In this document: positions 42,248 through 52,844 of the stretch, piece after piece
How positions within the stretch are numbered: the first letter of the stretch is position 1
Layout of the letters: every line of letters starts with the position of its first letter
Source: Stomoxys calcitrans
Lineage: Eukaryota; Arthropoda; Insecta; Diptera; Muscidae
Length of the DNA stretch: 64,000 nt
NCBI RefSeq assembly: GCF_963082655.1
Contig: NC_081552.1
Span: forward strand, 199,066,781-199,130,780
Reading direction: 5' to 3'
Translations under genes and position numbers: made by a program
Notes under the pieces: model-generated
Database searches by the model: none
Seen by the model: only the letters and a program-made list of their open reading frames with translations
Told to the model about the DNA's origin: nothing

Positions 42248-42324
42248 TGTTCATCGGGAATTAACTTTTACTATATATGATCAGAATTCCAACATGTTTT
42301 GTATTTTACAGGGCTGTTACTTAC

Positions 42325-42825
42325 CTGACTAAGTATTGAGAAAGTTCTTCTCTATGTCATTTCAATTTATACTCGTATTGTTTTCATTTACATTTGTTTA
42401 TATCGAGCGATTAATTTCGTTATGTACTTGCGAACACTTGTCTTCGAACACTCATCCGTTTTACACCACGCATTTGCCGAAAGTAGTATGTGGCGCTGCT
42501 CCCCTCGCGGTTTTATTTCTCATCGTACGATGGAAAGGCTCAAAACAGAAATCTCACCACGATCTTTTATATTCACCGCGTAACAATAAGCAAAACAACA
42601 ACGAAAAAGCCAAAGAGGAAAACAATTGTTGACACTTTTAATGTAATTTTCTCTTAAAGTTCATATTTTTTTCATCACTTTTCACTGGAATTCCATTAAA
42701 AACCAAGTAAGCACTAGTTTTAACACAAATTTGCAACAGTTTTGAGCTACTTTCCATTATTAATATTTAATTGAATAGGAGCAAACACAATTACGACCGA
42801 ACCGAAAAGAAATACAACGCGAACT
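42325..42825 (-). other. Putative untranslated first exon, left arm
   Basis: From the predicted start at 42825 the exon ends at 42325 in GTCAG|GTAAGTAA, a perfect splice donor. The short frame of the right arm is shifted here by 8 extra bases (left 'atgaactttaagagaaa', right 'atgaagaaa') and stops after eight codons. The 98-codon frame on the opposite strand (42336-42632) is antisense to this exon. Confidence 0.45.
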
Positions 42826-42827
42826 GA
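42793..42827 (-). promoter_or_regulatory. Inr + DPE core promoter, left arm
   Basis: The minus strand has TCAGTT with +1 at 42825 and GGTCGT at exactly +28 to +33 (42798-42793). Spacing and sequence match the Drosophila Inr/DPE consensus. Transcription would run leftward, out of the palindrome. Confidence 0.65.
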
Positions 42828-43034
42828 GCAAAGAAGAAGAAACAAAGTTTGACACAGCGAGAGGGCTCACAGCTAAAATGTGGCGAATGATGTTGTTGTA
42901 ACAATTGGGAACAACAAAAATTGACAAAACTAATAAACATGCATACAATTTTGCCCCATTAAACTTTTCATGGACGAGATTTGTTACGAATGAAAGAAAC
43001 CAACAGGGAAGGAATAGGAAAAAGCTAGGATTTT

Positions 43035-43218
43035 TATAAATTTTTAGGATAAATTAAAATTTGTTTTAATCAATAATAGTGGAAAGAGAAATTTTAAGTA
43101 CCATATCAAAAGTGAGAGAATACAAACTACAAGTGCTACAATAGGTACCAAGTGGTACTTTCATTCGGGTGTTAGCTGGAGCTTTGTTATTTAATACACA
43201 TCGACAATCTTTATGGTT
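43035..43218. other. Palindrome spacer, left part
   Basis: AT-rich sequence with 'accatatcaaaagtgagaga' and 'gttagctggagctttgttat'; no family recognised. Confidence 0.35.
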
Positions 43219-43276
43219 GGCAACCGTAGCGCAGAGGTTAGCATGTCCGCCTATGATGCTGAACTCCAAGATTCGA
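43219..43276 (+). mobile_element. SINE head fragment
   Basis: 'ggcaaccgtagcgcagaggt' and 'tagcatgtccgcctatgatg', ending at 'gattcgaaat'. Only the tRNA-like head remains, with a worn B-box (aagattcgaaat). Confidence 0.75.
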
Positions 43277-43363
43277 AATAAAGGAGTGCAGCAGCGTAAC
43301 AAGTATCAACAAAAGAGATGATTCATGTGCGTACCTTAAAAATATATACCTTTCCTATGCCGG

Positions 43364-43560
43364 ATGGAGGCCACAGTAGCGCAGAGGTAAGCATGTCCAC
43401 CCATGATGCTGAACGCCTGGGTTCCAATCCTGGAGAGAACATCGAAAAAACATTCTGCGGTGGTGCTGCCCTCCTGACAACATTTGTAAGTAACTATGGC
43501 ATTATAAAACTTTTCCCCAAAAGAGGTATCACACAGCGGCACGCCGCACAGTGGGGTATT
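43364..43560 (+). mobile_element. SINE, 3' truncated
   Basis: 'ggaggccacagtagcgcaga', 'gggttccaatcctggaga', 'tgacaacatttgtaagtaac' and 'gcggcacgccgcacagtggg'. It stops before 'aaaaaggaggcc'. The body is more diverged than in other copies. Confidence 0.82.
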
Positions 43561-43799
43561 TGACCTCAAAATCGTTGTTTAAATCAACGGCCAGGCCGAT
43601 CATTATGAAATTCGGCAAATATGACTTACAGGTGTAGAAAAAGAAAAATTTTAAGTTTGAAGCAACTCCGCGACGATAGGAAACCTGGAAGGAAGGGAAG
43701 AGATTTCCGATAGGATACCTGTGACGACACTTGAGGTCGAGTGCGAGGCACTGCTGCCAGCGGCACAGTATCGGACCGACGGAACCCTAGTATAGCCGT

Positions 43800-44131
43800 C
43801 TGGAAGATCATGTTACACTGATGGATCTAAGCTAGGGGACTTTACATTGAGAACCCAGGGTGTTTACATTGAGAACCCAGGGACTGAGATCTGTTTTAGA
43901 CCGCCTGACCATAATACGGTCCTGCAGGCGGAGATCCGGGCGATCACGGAATGCGTGGGGTGGTGTGGTACTAACGCGAGCACGTTGAGTGTGAACATCT
44001 TTGCGGATAGAAAAATGGCAATAAGGACAATAATAACATGGAGGGTAAGGTCACGATCAGGCTTGCAGTTTAAGAAGGAGATTAATGCCTTCTCTGAGGA
44101 TGGCACAACCCGCATCGTTTGGTTTGATTGA
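43800..44131 (+). pseudogene. Jockey-clade RNase H fragment
   Basis: Reads CYTDGSKLGD-type residues at 43813-43840 in one frame, then VYIENPGTEICFRPPDHNTV and LQAEIRAITECVGWCG, VNIFADRKMAIRTI and INAFSEDGTTRIVWFD. The order DGS...E...FADR matches RNase H, though the third motif (normally FTDSQAA) is degraded and the last one (VPGH) is missing. A 22-base direct repeat 'gtttacattgagaacccagg' at 43839-43882 breaks the frame at the N-terminus. It lies inside the palindrome spacer. Confidence 0.78.
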
Positions 44132-44503
44132 AATAATCCTAGCTTTTTTCTATTCCTTCTGTACTTTTATTCACCTATGACTTTCAAAAGACGCAGTCTT
44201 GTCATGTACCACAACCCATTAACATTTTCAAGATCCTAGCCAGTTTGTGTTATGAGATAATAAGCCGCATAAAACGCTATTCTATTCTACTTAGAATGTT
44301 TCCCGATGTGATTCGCTACTCCCTTTGTTGGTTCCTTTCATTCGTAACAAATCTCGTCCAAGAAAAGTTTAATGGGGCAAAATTGTATTCAGGTTTATTA
44401 GTTTTATCAATTTTTGTTGTTCTCAATTCTTACAACAACATCATTCGCCATATTTTGGCTGTGAGCACTCTCGCTGTGTCAAACTTTGTTTCTTCTTCTT
44501 TGC

Positions 44504-44538
44504 TCAGTTCGCGTTGTATTTCTTTTCGGTTCGGTCGT
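44504..44538 (+). promoter_or_regulatory. Inr + DPE core promoter, right arm
   Basis: TCAGTT with +1 at 44506 and GGTCGT at 44533-44538, again +28 to +33. It mirrors the left-arm promoter and points rightward. Confidence 0.65.
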
Positions 44539-44998
44539 TATTGTGGTTGGTCCTGTTCAATTAAATATTAATAATAGAAAGTAGCTCAAAACTGTTGCAA
44601 ATTTGTGTTAAAACTAGTGCTTACTTGGTTTTTAATTGAATTCCAGTGAAAAGTGATGAAAAAAATATGAAGAAAATTACATTAAAAGTGTCAACAATTG
44701 TTTTCCTCTTTGGCTTTTTCGTTGTTGTTTTGCTTATTGTTACGCGGTGAATATAAAAGATCGTGGTGAGATTTCTGTTTTGAGCCTTTCCATCGTACGA
44801 TGAGAAATAAAACCGCGAGGGGAGCAGCGCCACATACTACTTTCGGCAAATGCGTGGTGTAAAACGGATAAGTGTTCGAAGACAAGTATTCGCAAGTACA
44901 TAACGAAATTAATCGCTCGATATAAACAAATGTAAATGAAAACAATACGAGCATAAATTGAAATGACATAGAGAAGAACTTTCTCAATGCTTAATCAG
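44506..44998 (+). other. Putative first exon, right arm
   Basis: Predicted start 44506, splice donor ATCAG|GTAAGTAA at 44998/44999. The exon holds a small frame at 44667-44750, MKKITLKVSTIVFLFG then FFVVVLLIVTR, 27 residues with a hydrophobic segment like a signal anchor. A 4-codon frame (ATG AAA AAA ATA) precedes it. It may be the 5' end of a gene whose later exons lie elsewhere, or a duplicated promoter piece. No family recognised. Confidence 0.45.
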
Positions 44999-45077
44999 GT
45001 AAGTAACAGCCCTGTAAAATACAAAACATATGTTGGAATTCTGATCATATATAGTAAAAGTTAATTCCCGATGAACA

Positions 45078-46080
45078 CCTACCACTTTAGTTGTGTCAAT
45101 TGTATTATATTTGTGGTAGACGATGGTATAGGGAATGTTTTCTTTTCCAATCCCCACACATTTCTTTTCAACAAAATTAGAACTGTCGCCATTAAAATTG
45201 CTTCATTTGTATGAAACTAGAATTGAAGCATAGCAGCAGAACAGAATAGAAACTAGAAGCATCGTCGCTTGCCTCCTTGGTGTTTCTATATTTAACTTTA
45301 ATAAAATTGAAAGTTCCATCCCTAGCGGTATCCAACTGATATATTTGAGAGCGCATAAAGAACAAAAGTAAAATGCAAATTTTGGCCATGAACACTAAGG
45401 AACAGGGGCAAACTTCTCACATATCAATGAGTGCAGTCCGATTCAAATTTTAAGTTCAATGATAAGGGGCCTCCTTTTTATAGCCGAGTCCGAACGGCGT
45501 GCCGCAGTGCGACACCTCTTTCGAGAGAAGTTTCACATGGCATAGTACCTCACAAATGTTGCCAGCATTAGGAGGGGAAAACCACCGTTGAAAATCTTTT
45601 TCTGATGGTTTCGCCAGGATTCGAACCCAGGCGTACAGCGTCATAGGCGGACATGCTAACCTCTGCGCTACGGTGGCCTCCAAAGAACAAAAGTGCGCAA
45701 ACTAAAGTGGGTTTGTGGCAGCGCTTTTAGCACAGTGGGATTATTGATACTAATTGGATTTTTGAAACTGATTTACTATGCAGTATTAAACAGAGAACTG
45801 CATGAGAGCCTATTTTTGGCACTCAACTACCATTTATGCCATAGCAATTGTGTGTGTCACATTTCAGCTAACTAAAATACACATACGTACTTATAATATA
45901 TTAGAAAAAAAAACACTGTCTCATCATTTATTTATAATTCGGATTTCGTGTCTTAAAATTTTGTTCGTGGGACTTCATACATTTTGCGATTAAGTGCCAC
46001 TCAGACGATTGTCTTATGCACTTAAAGCAATCATAGGTAGGCAACATCATTACTTTTGACTGAAGTTGTGTATGATCCTG
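45078..46080. other. Low-repeat segment carrying a SINE
   Basis: Apart from the SINE (45370-45681) this is not HINE, LINE or AT micro-repeat. An open plus-strand frame from about 45693 (GSAFSTVGLLILIGFLKLIY then YAVLNRELHESLFLAL) has a hydrophobic stretch but begins without ATG. It has no counterpart on the left side of the palindrome, where the HINE joins the arm directly. Confidence 0.4.
45370..45681 (-). mobile_element. tRNA-derived SINE, full length, 13-bp target duplication
   Basis: 312 bp, minus strand: 'ggccatgaacactaaggaac', 'tagccgagtccgaacggcgt', 'gttgccagcattaggagggg', 'cgccaggattcgaacccagg' and 'ctctgcgctacggtggcctc'. Direct repeat AAAGAACAAAAGT at 45357-45369 and 45682-45694. 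Confidence 0.95.
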
Positions 46081-46500
46081 CAAAAAATGTATACAAACTA
46101 AATTTAGTTGAAGGGCATAATTTTATTCCACATATCAATCTTCTGTCAAACCAGTAAAAATCAAAGCTTCTTGGAACCGATCAAAGATAATCGAAAGACC
46201 GGTTTATATGGGGGATATATCAGGTTATATACTGATATCGACCGTACTTGGCAAAGTTTTTGAAAGTCATAACAAAATACAATGTGTAAAATTTTAGCTA
46301 AATCGGAAAAAATTTCGGCTTTTGCACCAAATGTTTTATTTAGACTTTCAACAACTCTGCCAAGTATGGTTCAAATCGGTTCGTTACCTGATATAGCTCC
46401 CATATAAACCGATCTTTGACTTGTTGAGCCGCTGAGTGTACAAATTCTGATCGCATTTGGCTATGTTGTAAGATTTGTTTTGGTTTTACCATTAGCAACT
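46081..46500. mobile_element. HINE remnant, partly mirror of 42.1-42.25 kb
   Basis: 'ggcataattttattccacat', 'ttctgtcaaaccagtaaaaa', 'gataatcgaaagaccggttt' and 'gggggatatatcaggtta' form a HINE start without its palindromic end. After 46330 the orientation flips ('tatggttcaaatcggttcgt'). Confidence 0.78.
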
Positions 46501-46503
46501 GTG

Positions 46504-47200
<697 letters not shown>

Positions 47201-47424
47201 TATAATAAAGCTTTTTTCAACACTTTTAAGAGGGTCTATCTCTTCATTGAGCTAAAGTTTCCCAAGTTTTGCATTTATTCCCTTCTCCTTTTTCTTGCAA
47301 GAACTGAGTCAAAAAGAGATACATATTGGGTGAGCACATTTATCTGTATGAAAAACTCTCGCTCCCACAAAGAGACGAATTTTAGATAATACCCACGATC
47401 TTCCGTTTCCATCAGCCGTATGCA

Positions 47425-47470
47425 AAAGCTTTATATCCGCCTCCCAACTAAACTCTCAACAGGTTGCTGT
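47425..47470 (+). promoter_or_regulatory. Conserved core promoter, right copy 1
   Basis: 'aagctttatatccgcctccc' then 'aactctcaacaggttgctgt'. TATATCC lies about 25-30 bases before TCAACA. Confidence 0.5.
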
Positions 47471-47678
47471 GCTGTTGACTACACAACTAAAACAGTTGGC
47501 CCCGGTTAGTTTTTCTTTTATGTTCGTGTTGTTCGGTTGAGTTTTTTTGTGTTCCCTTCATTTTTATTTCATTATTTGATTGTTTTCATTTCATTGTGCC
47601 TAAATTTGTTTCTTTTGTTGCAATTATTTTTGACTCTTGTGTTGTGTTTTCATTCTATTGCAAAAAAAGCAAAAAACA

Positions 47679-47996
47679 ATGTCCAAAGATATTGCCATAC
47701 ATCGTCAGGGTATACGTGGATATTGGAGTTGTTTCTATCGCCGCTGCACCATCAATAAAGAATTAAATGAGGAGTGGGATGTATTAAACGAAGAAATTTG
47801 GGTTCGTTTTCATTTTTGTTTTTGGTTTTTCATAACAGCATATACTTATGGTGTCATTAATTCAGTCATTATTGTAGAGCTATTGAAAGTGCATGACAAA
47901 ATTGTATTTGATTTTGATTCGAACTCATTTCTTGTTCCTTCCCATCCATTTACGTACTTCCAATTGGTTTTGTTCCCTTCCCTTCTCTCCCCTTAA
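47679..47996 (+). CDS. Unrecognised 105-aa frame, right copy 1
   Basis: Starts MSKDIAIHRQGIRGYWSCFY, RRCTINKELNEEWDVLNEEI, then WVRFHFCFWFFITAYTYGVI (hydrophobic), and ends FYFQL-like ...TYFQLVLFPSLLSP. The charged first 41 residues match the exon-like segment of the left copies. At the point where left copies 1 and 2 have the donor G|GTTAGT this copy has G|GTTCGT, so the frame reads on into what was probably intron. The result looks like an N-terminal domain plus one membrane-like segment. Between copies 1 and 2 roughly seven codon changes alter residues and three are silent, which does not suggest selection on the protein. No family was recognised. It may be a first exon, a read-through product or a pseudogene. 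Confidence 0.4.
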   Translation: MSKDIAIHRQGIRGYWSCFYRRCTINKELNEEWDVLNEEIWVRFHFCFWFFITAYTYGVINSVIIVELLKVHDKIVFDFDSNSFLVPSHPFTYFQLVLFPSLLSP

Positions 47997-48479
47997 CGGA
48001 CTTCCAATAGGTTTTGTTTTCTGTTGCTACCTGTGCACCCCTTTGCCAAACAAAAAAACGCGCCAAAAAATTGCTCTTTACTCCTTTACTCCTCATCTTA
48101 GAATTTAAAGCACCATGCTATTTTGTTGCCACAATTTTCAGTAAAAAACTTCCGTTTCTTTTTTTTAATTCTTATAAAGAGCTTTTCTCTTTTAAAGAAT
48201 TTCGGGACATGCGCAATGTATGTGAAGAGAACATATTTGTGTTGAGAGTTTTGGAGAATCTCTAAAACACCTTCAGTTCTAAACTGAGTTAAGGTATAGA
48301 TGTCGCTGGCTTCGATTGGAATCTTAGACACACACTACATTGGAATGGCTTTTTGAGACATGTAGATGACAACATAATTTAAATTGAATTTACTTTGACA
48401 CCAACAAACAATTCTCATATACCTTAGGTAAAAGAACTTCGTTGCCCCATCATGCGACTAAAACCATTGGTCTAAGCTC

Positions 48480-48922
48480 TATGAAATCCAACAACAAATG
48501 AAAATAAAATTTATTTCTAAAGAAAATTACCTTTAATTTTGTTATATATGGAAAGTTTTAACCACATTTCATTTCTATAGGAAATTCAACAAATTTTATT
48601 TTATAGAAAGTGTTTTTAAAAGTTTATTTTCATAGAAATTTTTTTTTTAATTTTTATGTCTGTTAAAAGTGTATTACAATTTTTTTCTGTAGAAAATTTT
48701 GTCAATGCTTAAATTAAATAGAAAATTTGGTCAATATTGGTTTTAAACCTATCTTTCAACGAAATTTTCTTTTTATAGAAAATATTGTCGACATTTTATC
48801 TCAATAAATTATATTTCGATAGAAAATTCTGTACAAATTTTATTTCTATGGAAAATTTTGTAATTTTTCTATTACAAATAGAAAAGTAAAAAACCCTATT
48901 TATAAAGTGGGGCAGGAAATTT
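48480..48922. repeat. AT-rich micro-repeat
   Basis: Degenerate units of about 30 bp with 'tttctatagaaaattttgtc' and 'aaattttatttctatgg'. The same filler follows every right-hand duplicon. Confidence 0.75.
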
Positions 48923-49494
48923 GTTTTTATACCTTCCAACATAGGATGGGGATATACTTATTTCGTAACAGGTGATTTTTGTAAATATATTCTGTCTATC
49001 CGTCTGTCTTTCGAAAGCACGATAACTTTCGAAGCAGTAAGGCTAGTCGCTTGCAATTTTGCACAAATACTTCTTATTAGGTTAGGTCGGTTGGGTTAGC
49101 AAATGGGCCAAATCGGTCCATGTTTTGATAAAACCGATCTTGGTTCTTGACTTCTTGAGCCTCTAAAGGGCGCAAATCTTATCCGATGTAGCATGTCGTT
49201 TCAGTATCCAATAACTGCGCCAAGCATGGTCTAAGTCAGTGCATAACCTTATTTAGCAGCTATATAAACCGATCTCCCGATTAGACTTCTTGAGCCTCTA
49301 AAGAGCACAATTCTTATTCGATTTGGTTGAAATTTTGTACATGTCCCTTTGCTATGGCTTTCAACAACTATGTCAGGTATCTAATTTATCAAGTCTAAAT
49401 TAGGCCATATCCTGATATAGCTGCCATATAAATCGACCTTCTGATTTTACATCTCGAGTTCTAAACGGCGCAATTCTCATCCAATTTGCTCATA

Positions 49495-50101
49495 AAGGGT
49501 GATTTTTTTGAGGTTAGGATTTTCATGCATTAGTATTTGACAGATCACGTGGGATTTCAGACATGGTGTCAAAGAGAAAGATGCTCAGTATGCTTTGACA
49601 TTTCATCATGAATAGACTTACTAACGAGCAACGCTTGCAAATCATTGAATTTTATTACCAAAATCAGTGTTCGGTTCGAAATGTGTTCAAATTTTGACAA
49701 ATTTTGTTCAGCGATGAGGCTCATTTCTGGTTGAATGGCTACGTAAATAAGCAAAATTGCCGCATTTGGAGTGAAGAGCAACCAGAAGCCGTTCAAGAAC
49801 TGCCCATGCATCCCGAAAAATGCACTGTTTGGTGTGGTTTGTACGCTGGTGGAATCATTGGACCGTATTTTTTCAAAGATGCTGTTGGACGCAACGTTAC
49901 GGTGAATGAACACATTTCGAACCGAACACTGATTTTGGTAATAAAATTCAATGATTTGCAAGCGTTGCTCGTTAGTAAGTCTATTCATGATGAAATGTCA
50001 AAGCATACTGAGCATCTTTCTCTTTGACACCATGTCTGAAATCCCACGTGATCTGTCAAATACTAATGCATGAAAATCCTAACCTCAAAAAAATCACCCT
50101 T
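49495..50101. mobile_element. Tc1/mariner-superfamily element with about 200-bp inverted ends, 607 bp
   Basis: Ends AAGGGTGATTTTTTTGAGG and its reverse complement, flanked by TA (49493-49494 and 50102-50103). The inverted arms run about 190 bp and share 'gcattagtatttgacagatc', 'acgtgggatttcagacatgg' and 'atgctcagtatgctttgaca'. Internally deleted: the centre keeps only a piece of transposase. Confidence 0.93.
49695..49911 (+). pseudogene. Tc1/mariner transposase fragment
   Basis: Frame reads FDKFCSDEAHFWLNGYVNKQ, NCRIWSEEQPEAVQELPMHP, EKCTVWCGLYAGGIIGPYFF and KDAVGRNVTVNEH. The FSDEAHFWLNGYVN block is the first catalytic Asp region of a widespread insect transposase group. The N-terminal DNA-binding part survives only as MNRLTNEQRLQIIEFYYQ within the left arm (about 49606-49660), the rest being deleted. 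Without the remaining catalytic residues it is inactive. Confidence 0.88.
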
Positions 50102-50199
50102 TATATATTTGAAAAAGTCATTCAAAGTACTTGACAAACGCAATCCATGGTGGAAGGTATATAAGATTCGGCCCGGCCGAACTTAGCACGATTTTATTT

Positions 50200-50790
50200 G
50201 TTGCTTTGTAATAGACTGGTTTCCTAGATCGCGATTCACACCAATAATTTTGCCAATATTTTTTTCTTTAAATTTTGCCAAAATTTATTTTTTTAAAAAA
50301 TTTTGTCAAAATTTATTTTTTTAAAAAAATTTGCCAAAATTGATTTAAAGAAAATGCAAACATTTTATTTGTATTAATACTTTTGTCAAAGTTGTTTTCA
50401 ATTAAAAATGTTGTAAAATTTTATTTCATAGTATAATTTTTAAATATTTTATTCATATATAGATATGTTTTCAAAAAGTTATTTCTATAAAAAATTTTGT
50501 CAAAATTTATTCTTATAGAAAATTTTGTCAAATGACATACTTTTTTCAAAAATTTTCTATCTATATATATTGGACTTCTATCGAAAATTTTTTCTGCGGA
50601 AAACTATTTCTTATGATAAAATATTCGTCAATTTCATTTCCTAGAAAATTGCTTGAAAGTATTTTTTGTCAACATTTTATTTGAATAGAAAATTTTTCTT
50701 CAAAATTTTATTTTCATAGAAAATGTGTGTACAAATTTATATTTTATAAAATATTTTAAAATTTCACTCATTTTCTTTTACATTGCGCGT
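50200..50790. repeat. AT-rich micro-repeat
   Basis: Units 'tttatttttttaaaaaattt' and 'tgtcaaaatttattcttata', then 'gaaaattttgtcaaatgaca'. Same filler class as 48.48-48.92 kb. Confidence 0.75.
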
Positions 50791-51049
50791 TCCTTTGCAA
50801 AGGTATGGACATAGGATAGAGAATCTTAGTTTTTTCACATATTTTAAAGCTTTTCTAAAGACTTTTATGAGGGTCCATTTCTTCATTGCGCTTAAGTTCC
50901 TCAACTAGCATTTTTTTGGCATTTATTCCCCTTCTCCTTATTCTAGCATAACTCAGTAAAAAAGAGCAACATTTTGGGTGAACACATTCATCTGTATGAA
51001 AAATCTCTTGCTCTCACGAAGAGCTTCCGTTTCCCTCAGACGTTGGCAA

Positions 51050-51095
51050 AAGCTTTATTACCGTCTTCCAATTAAACTCAACAGGTTGCAGTGCT
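51050..51095 (+). promoter_or_regulatory. Conserved core promoter, right copy 2
   Basis: 'agctttattaccgtcttcca' then 'attaaactcaacaggttgca'. The TATA-like box has changed from TATATCC to TATTACC. Confidence 0.45.
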
Positions 51096-51295
51096 GTGGA
51101 CTACATAGCTAAAACAGTTGGCCACGGTTAGTTTTCCTTTTGTGTTCGTGTTGTTTGGTTGAGTTTTTTTTGTGTTCCCTTTATTTTTGCATTTTTATTT
51201 CAATATTTGATTGTTTTCATTTAACTGTGTCTAAATTTGTTTATGACTCTTTTGTGTTGTGTTTTCATTTTATTGCATAAAAATAACAAAAAACA

Positions 51296-51613
51296 ATGTC
51301 CAAAGATATTGCCATATATCGCCAGGGTATTCGTGGATATTGCAGTTGTTTCTATCGCCGCTGCACCATCAATAAAGAATTAAATGAGGAGTGGGATGTA
51401 TTAAACGAAGAAATTTGGGTTCGTTTTCATTTTTGTTTTTGGTTTTTCATAACAGCATATACTTATGGTGTCATTAATTCAGTCATAATTGTAGAGGAAT
51501 TGAAAGTGCATGAAAAAATTGTATTTCATTTTGATTTAAACTCATTTCTTGTTCCTTCCCATCCATTTACGTACTTCCAATTGGTTTTGTTCCCTTCCCT
51601 TCTCTCCCCTTAA
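51296..51613 (+). CDS. Unrecognised 105-aa frame, right copy 2
   Basis: MSKDIAIYRQGIRGYCSCFY then RRCTINKELNEEWDVLNEEI, the hydrophobic WVRFHFCFWFFITAYTYGVI, and the same end as copy 1. Differences from copy 1 include H8Y, W16C, LLK to ELK and D to E. A frame of equal length in both copies could reflect recent duplication and not function. Confidence 0.4.
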   Translation: MSKDIAIYRQGIRGYCSCFYRRCTINKELNEEWDVLNEEIWVRFHFCFWFFITAYTYGVINSVIIVEELKVHEKIVFHFDLNSFLVPSHPFTYFQLVLFPSLLSP

Positions 51614-52024
51614 CGGACTTCCAATAGGTTTTGTTTTCTGTTGCTACCTGTGCACCCCTTTGCCAAACAAAAAAAACGCGCCAAAAAATTGCTCTTTACT
51701 GATTGACTTCTCATCTTAGAATTTAAAGCAGTCCTACGCTATTTTGTTGCCACAATTTTCAGTAAAAAACTTCCGTTTCTTCTTTTTAATTCTTATAAAG
51801 AGCTTTTCTCTTTTAAAGAATTTCGGGGCATGCGCAATGTATGTGAAGAGAACATATTTGTGTTGAGAGTTTTGGAGAATGTCTAAAACACCTTCAGTTT
51901 TAAACTGATTTAAGGTATAGATGTCGCTAGCTTCGATTGGAATCTTAGACACACACTACATTGAAATGGCTTTTTGAGACATGTAGATGGCAACAGAATT
52001 TAAATTGCACAAAAAAACCATTGG

Positions 52025-52843
52025 TCTAAGCTGGACGAAATCCAGCAACAAATGAAAGTTATAATTTATTTCTAAAGAATATGACCTTTAATTTTGTTAT
52101 CTATGGAAAGTTTTAACAACTAGAATATTTTCGCAAAATTCCATTTGTATAGAAAATTAATCATTTTGCCTTGTTTTTTTTTTTTAATTTTGTTTTTAAA
52201 AGTTTATTTCCATAGAAAAAAATTTTCAATATTTTATATTTTGTCTTGTTTTTTTTTTTTAATTTTATTTTTAAAAGTTTATTTCCATAGAAAAAAAATT
52301 TCAATATTTTATATCTGTAAAAAGTGTATAAAAATTTTTTCTATAGAAAAATGTTTTCAATATTTTATATCTGTGAAAAGTGCAAATTTTTTTTTTCTTA
52401 ACAAAAAATTTGTCAATATTTAAATCATATAGAGAATTTGGTAAATATGTTGTTACTCTAGAAAATTTTGTCACAATTTTATTTTTTTAGAAGATATTAT
52501 CAAAATTGTTTTTCAAGCCCATCTTTTATCGAAAATTTCTTTCTATTGAAAATATTTTCGAAATTTTATTTCAATAGAATATTTGACATTTTTTTCCTAA
52601 AAAATTTCGTCAAAATTATATTTTGACAAGAAATCCAGTAGAAATTTTGTTTCTATGGAAAATTTTTTAAAATTTAAGTGCTTTAGAAAATGTTGTCAAA
52701 ATTGGTCTTAAACCCCATTTTTTATCCAAATATTCTTTCTATAGAAAATATTGTCGACATTTTATTTCCTTGAAAATTTCCTTAAAATTATATTATGATA
52801 GAAAATGCTGTAAAAATGTTATTCCTATGGAAAATTTTGTCAA
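52025..52843. repeat. AT-rich micro-repeat
   Basis: Includes a local tandem duplication: 'ttttttaattttgtttttaa' and 'aagtttatttccatagaaaa' occur twice between 52165 and 52300. The remainder has 'gaaaatattttcgaaatttt'-type units. Confidence 0.75.
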
Positions 52844-52844
52844 T

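Larger units (their letters stand above)
42248..45077. repeat. Large inverted repeat, arms 0.79 and 0.94 kb
   Basis: The left arm (42248 to about 43034) starts 'tgttcatcgggaattaac'; the right arm (about 44135 to 45077) ends 'gttaattcccgatgaaca'. Arms are about 95-98% alike where aligned; in one 98-codon stretch only three residues differ. The right arm has about 160 extra bases near 44.16-44.32 kb; the left arm has 8 extra bases near 42.655 kb. The spacer (43035-44134) holds two SINE pieces and a LINE RNase H scrap. Outside the arms, inverted homology resumes with the HINE, the 41.4/46.95-kb block and the duplicons, so the whole is part of a larger palindrome. Confidence 0.9.
47201..48340 (+). 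repeat. Promoter/exon duplicon, right copy 1
   Basis: Plus-strand block: 'gcatttattcccttctcctt', 'aactgagtcaaaaagagata', 'tatatccgcctcccaactaa', CAACAGGTTGC, leader, exon from 47679, 'ccgtttctttttttta', 'tttcgggacatgcgcaatgt', 'atagatgtcgctggcttcga' and 'cttagacacacactacattg'. Homologous in order to the left copies in inverted orientation. Confidence 0.88.
48924..50195. mobile_element. HINE split by a Tc1/mariner element
   Basis: Left end 'tttttataccttccaacata', type A units, break at 49493, resumes at 50102 with 'tatatttgaaaaagtcattc', and ends 'aagattcggcccggccgaac' plus 'ttagcacgattttatttg'. The neighbouring HINE at 52845-53722 has the same flanks and the same 3' junction ('ttgctttgt(a/t)atag'), so both derive from one insertion duplicated with its surroundings. 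Confidence 0.85.
50791..52020 (+). repeat. Promoter/exon duplicon, right copy 2
   Basis: Same order as right copy 1, about 93-95% alike by eye in the exon part: 'ccccttctccttattctagc', 'gctttattaccgtcttccaa', CAACAGGTTGCA, exon from 51296, 'gaatttcggggcatgcgcaa' and 'atagatgtcgctagcttcga'. The TATA-like box is TTTATTACC here. Confidence 0.88.

Noticed and set aside
42336..42632. 98-codon frame kept in both palindrome arms (42336-42632 plus, 44691-44987 minus)
   Set aside because: Conservation is explained by the recent inverted duplication. The frame has no ATG at its start, and it is antisense to the promoter/first-exon reading, which has better signals.
42248..45077. Palindrome arms as two inverted LTRs
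   Set aside because: The ends begin TGTTCATC and could look like LTR ends, but no primer-binding site, polypurine tract, gag/pol or 4-6-bp target duplication was found.
52145..52423. 92-codon frame with repeated YFHRKKISIFYI
   Set aside because: Product of a local duplication in the AT micro-repeat.
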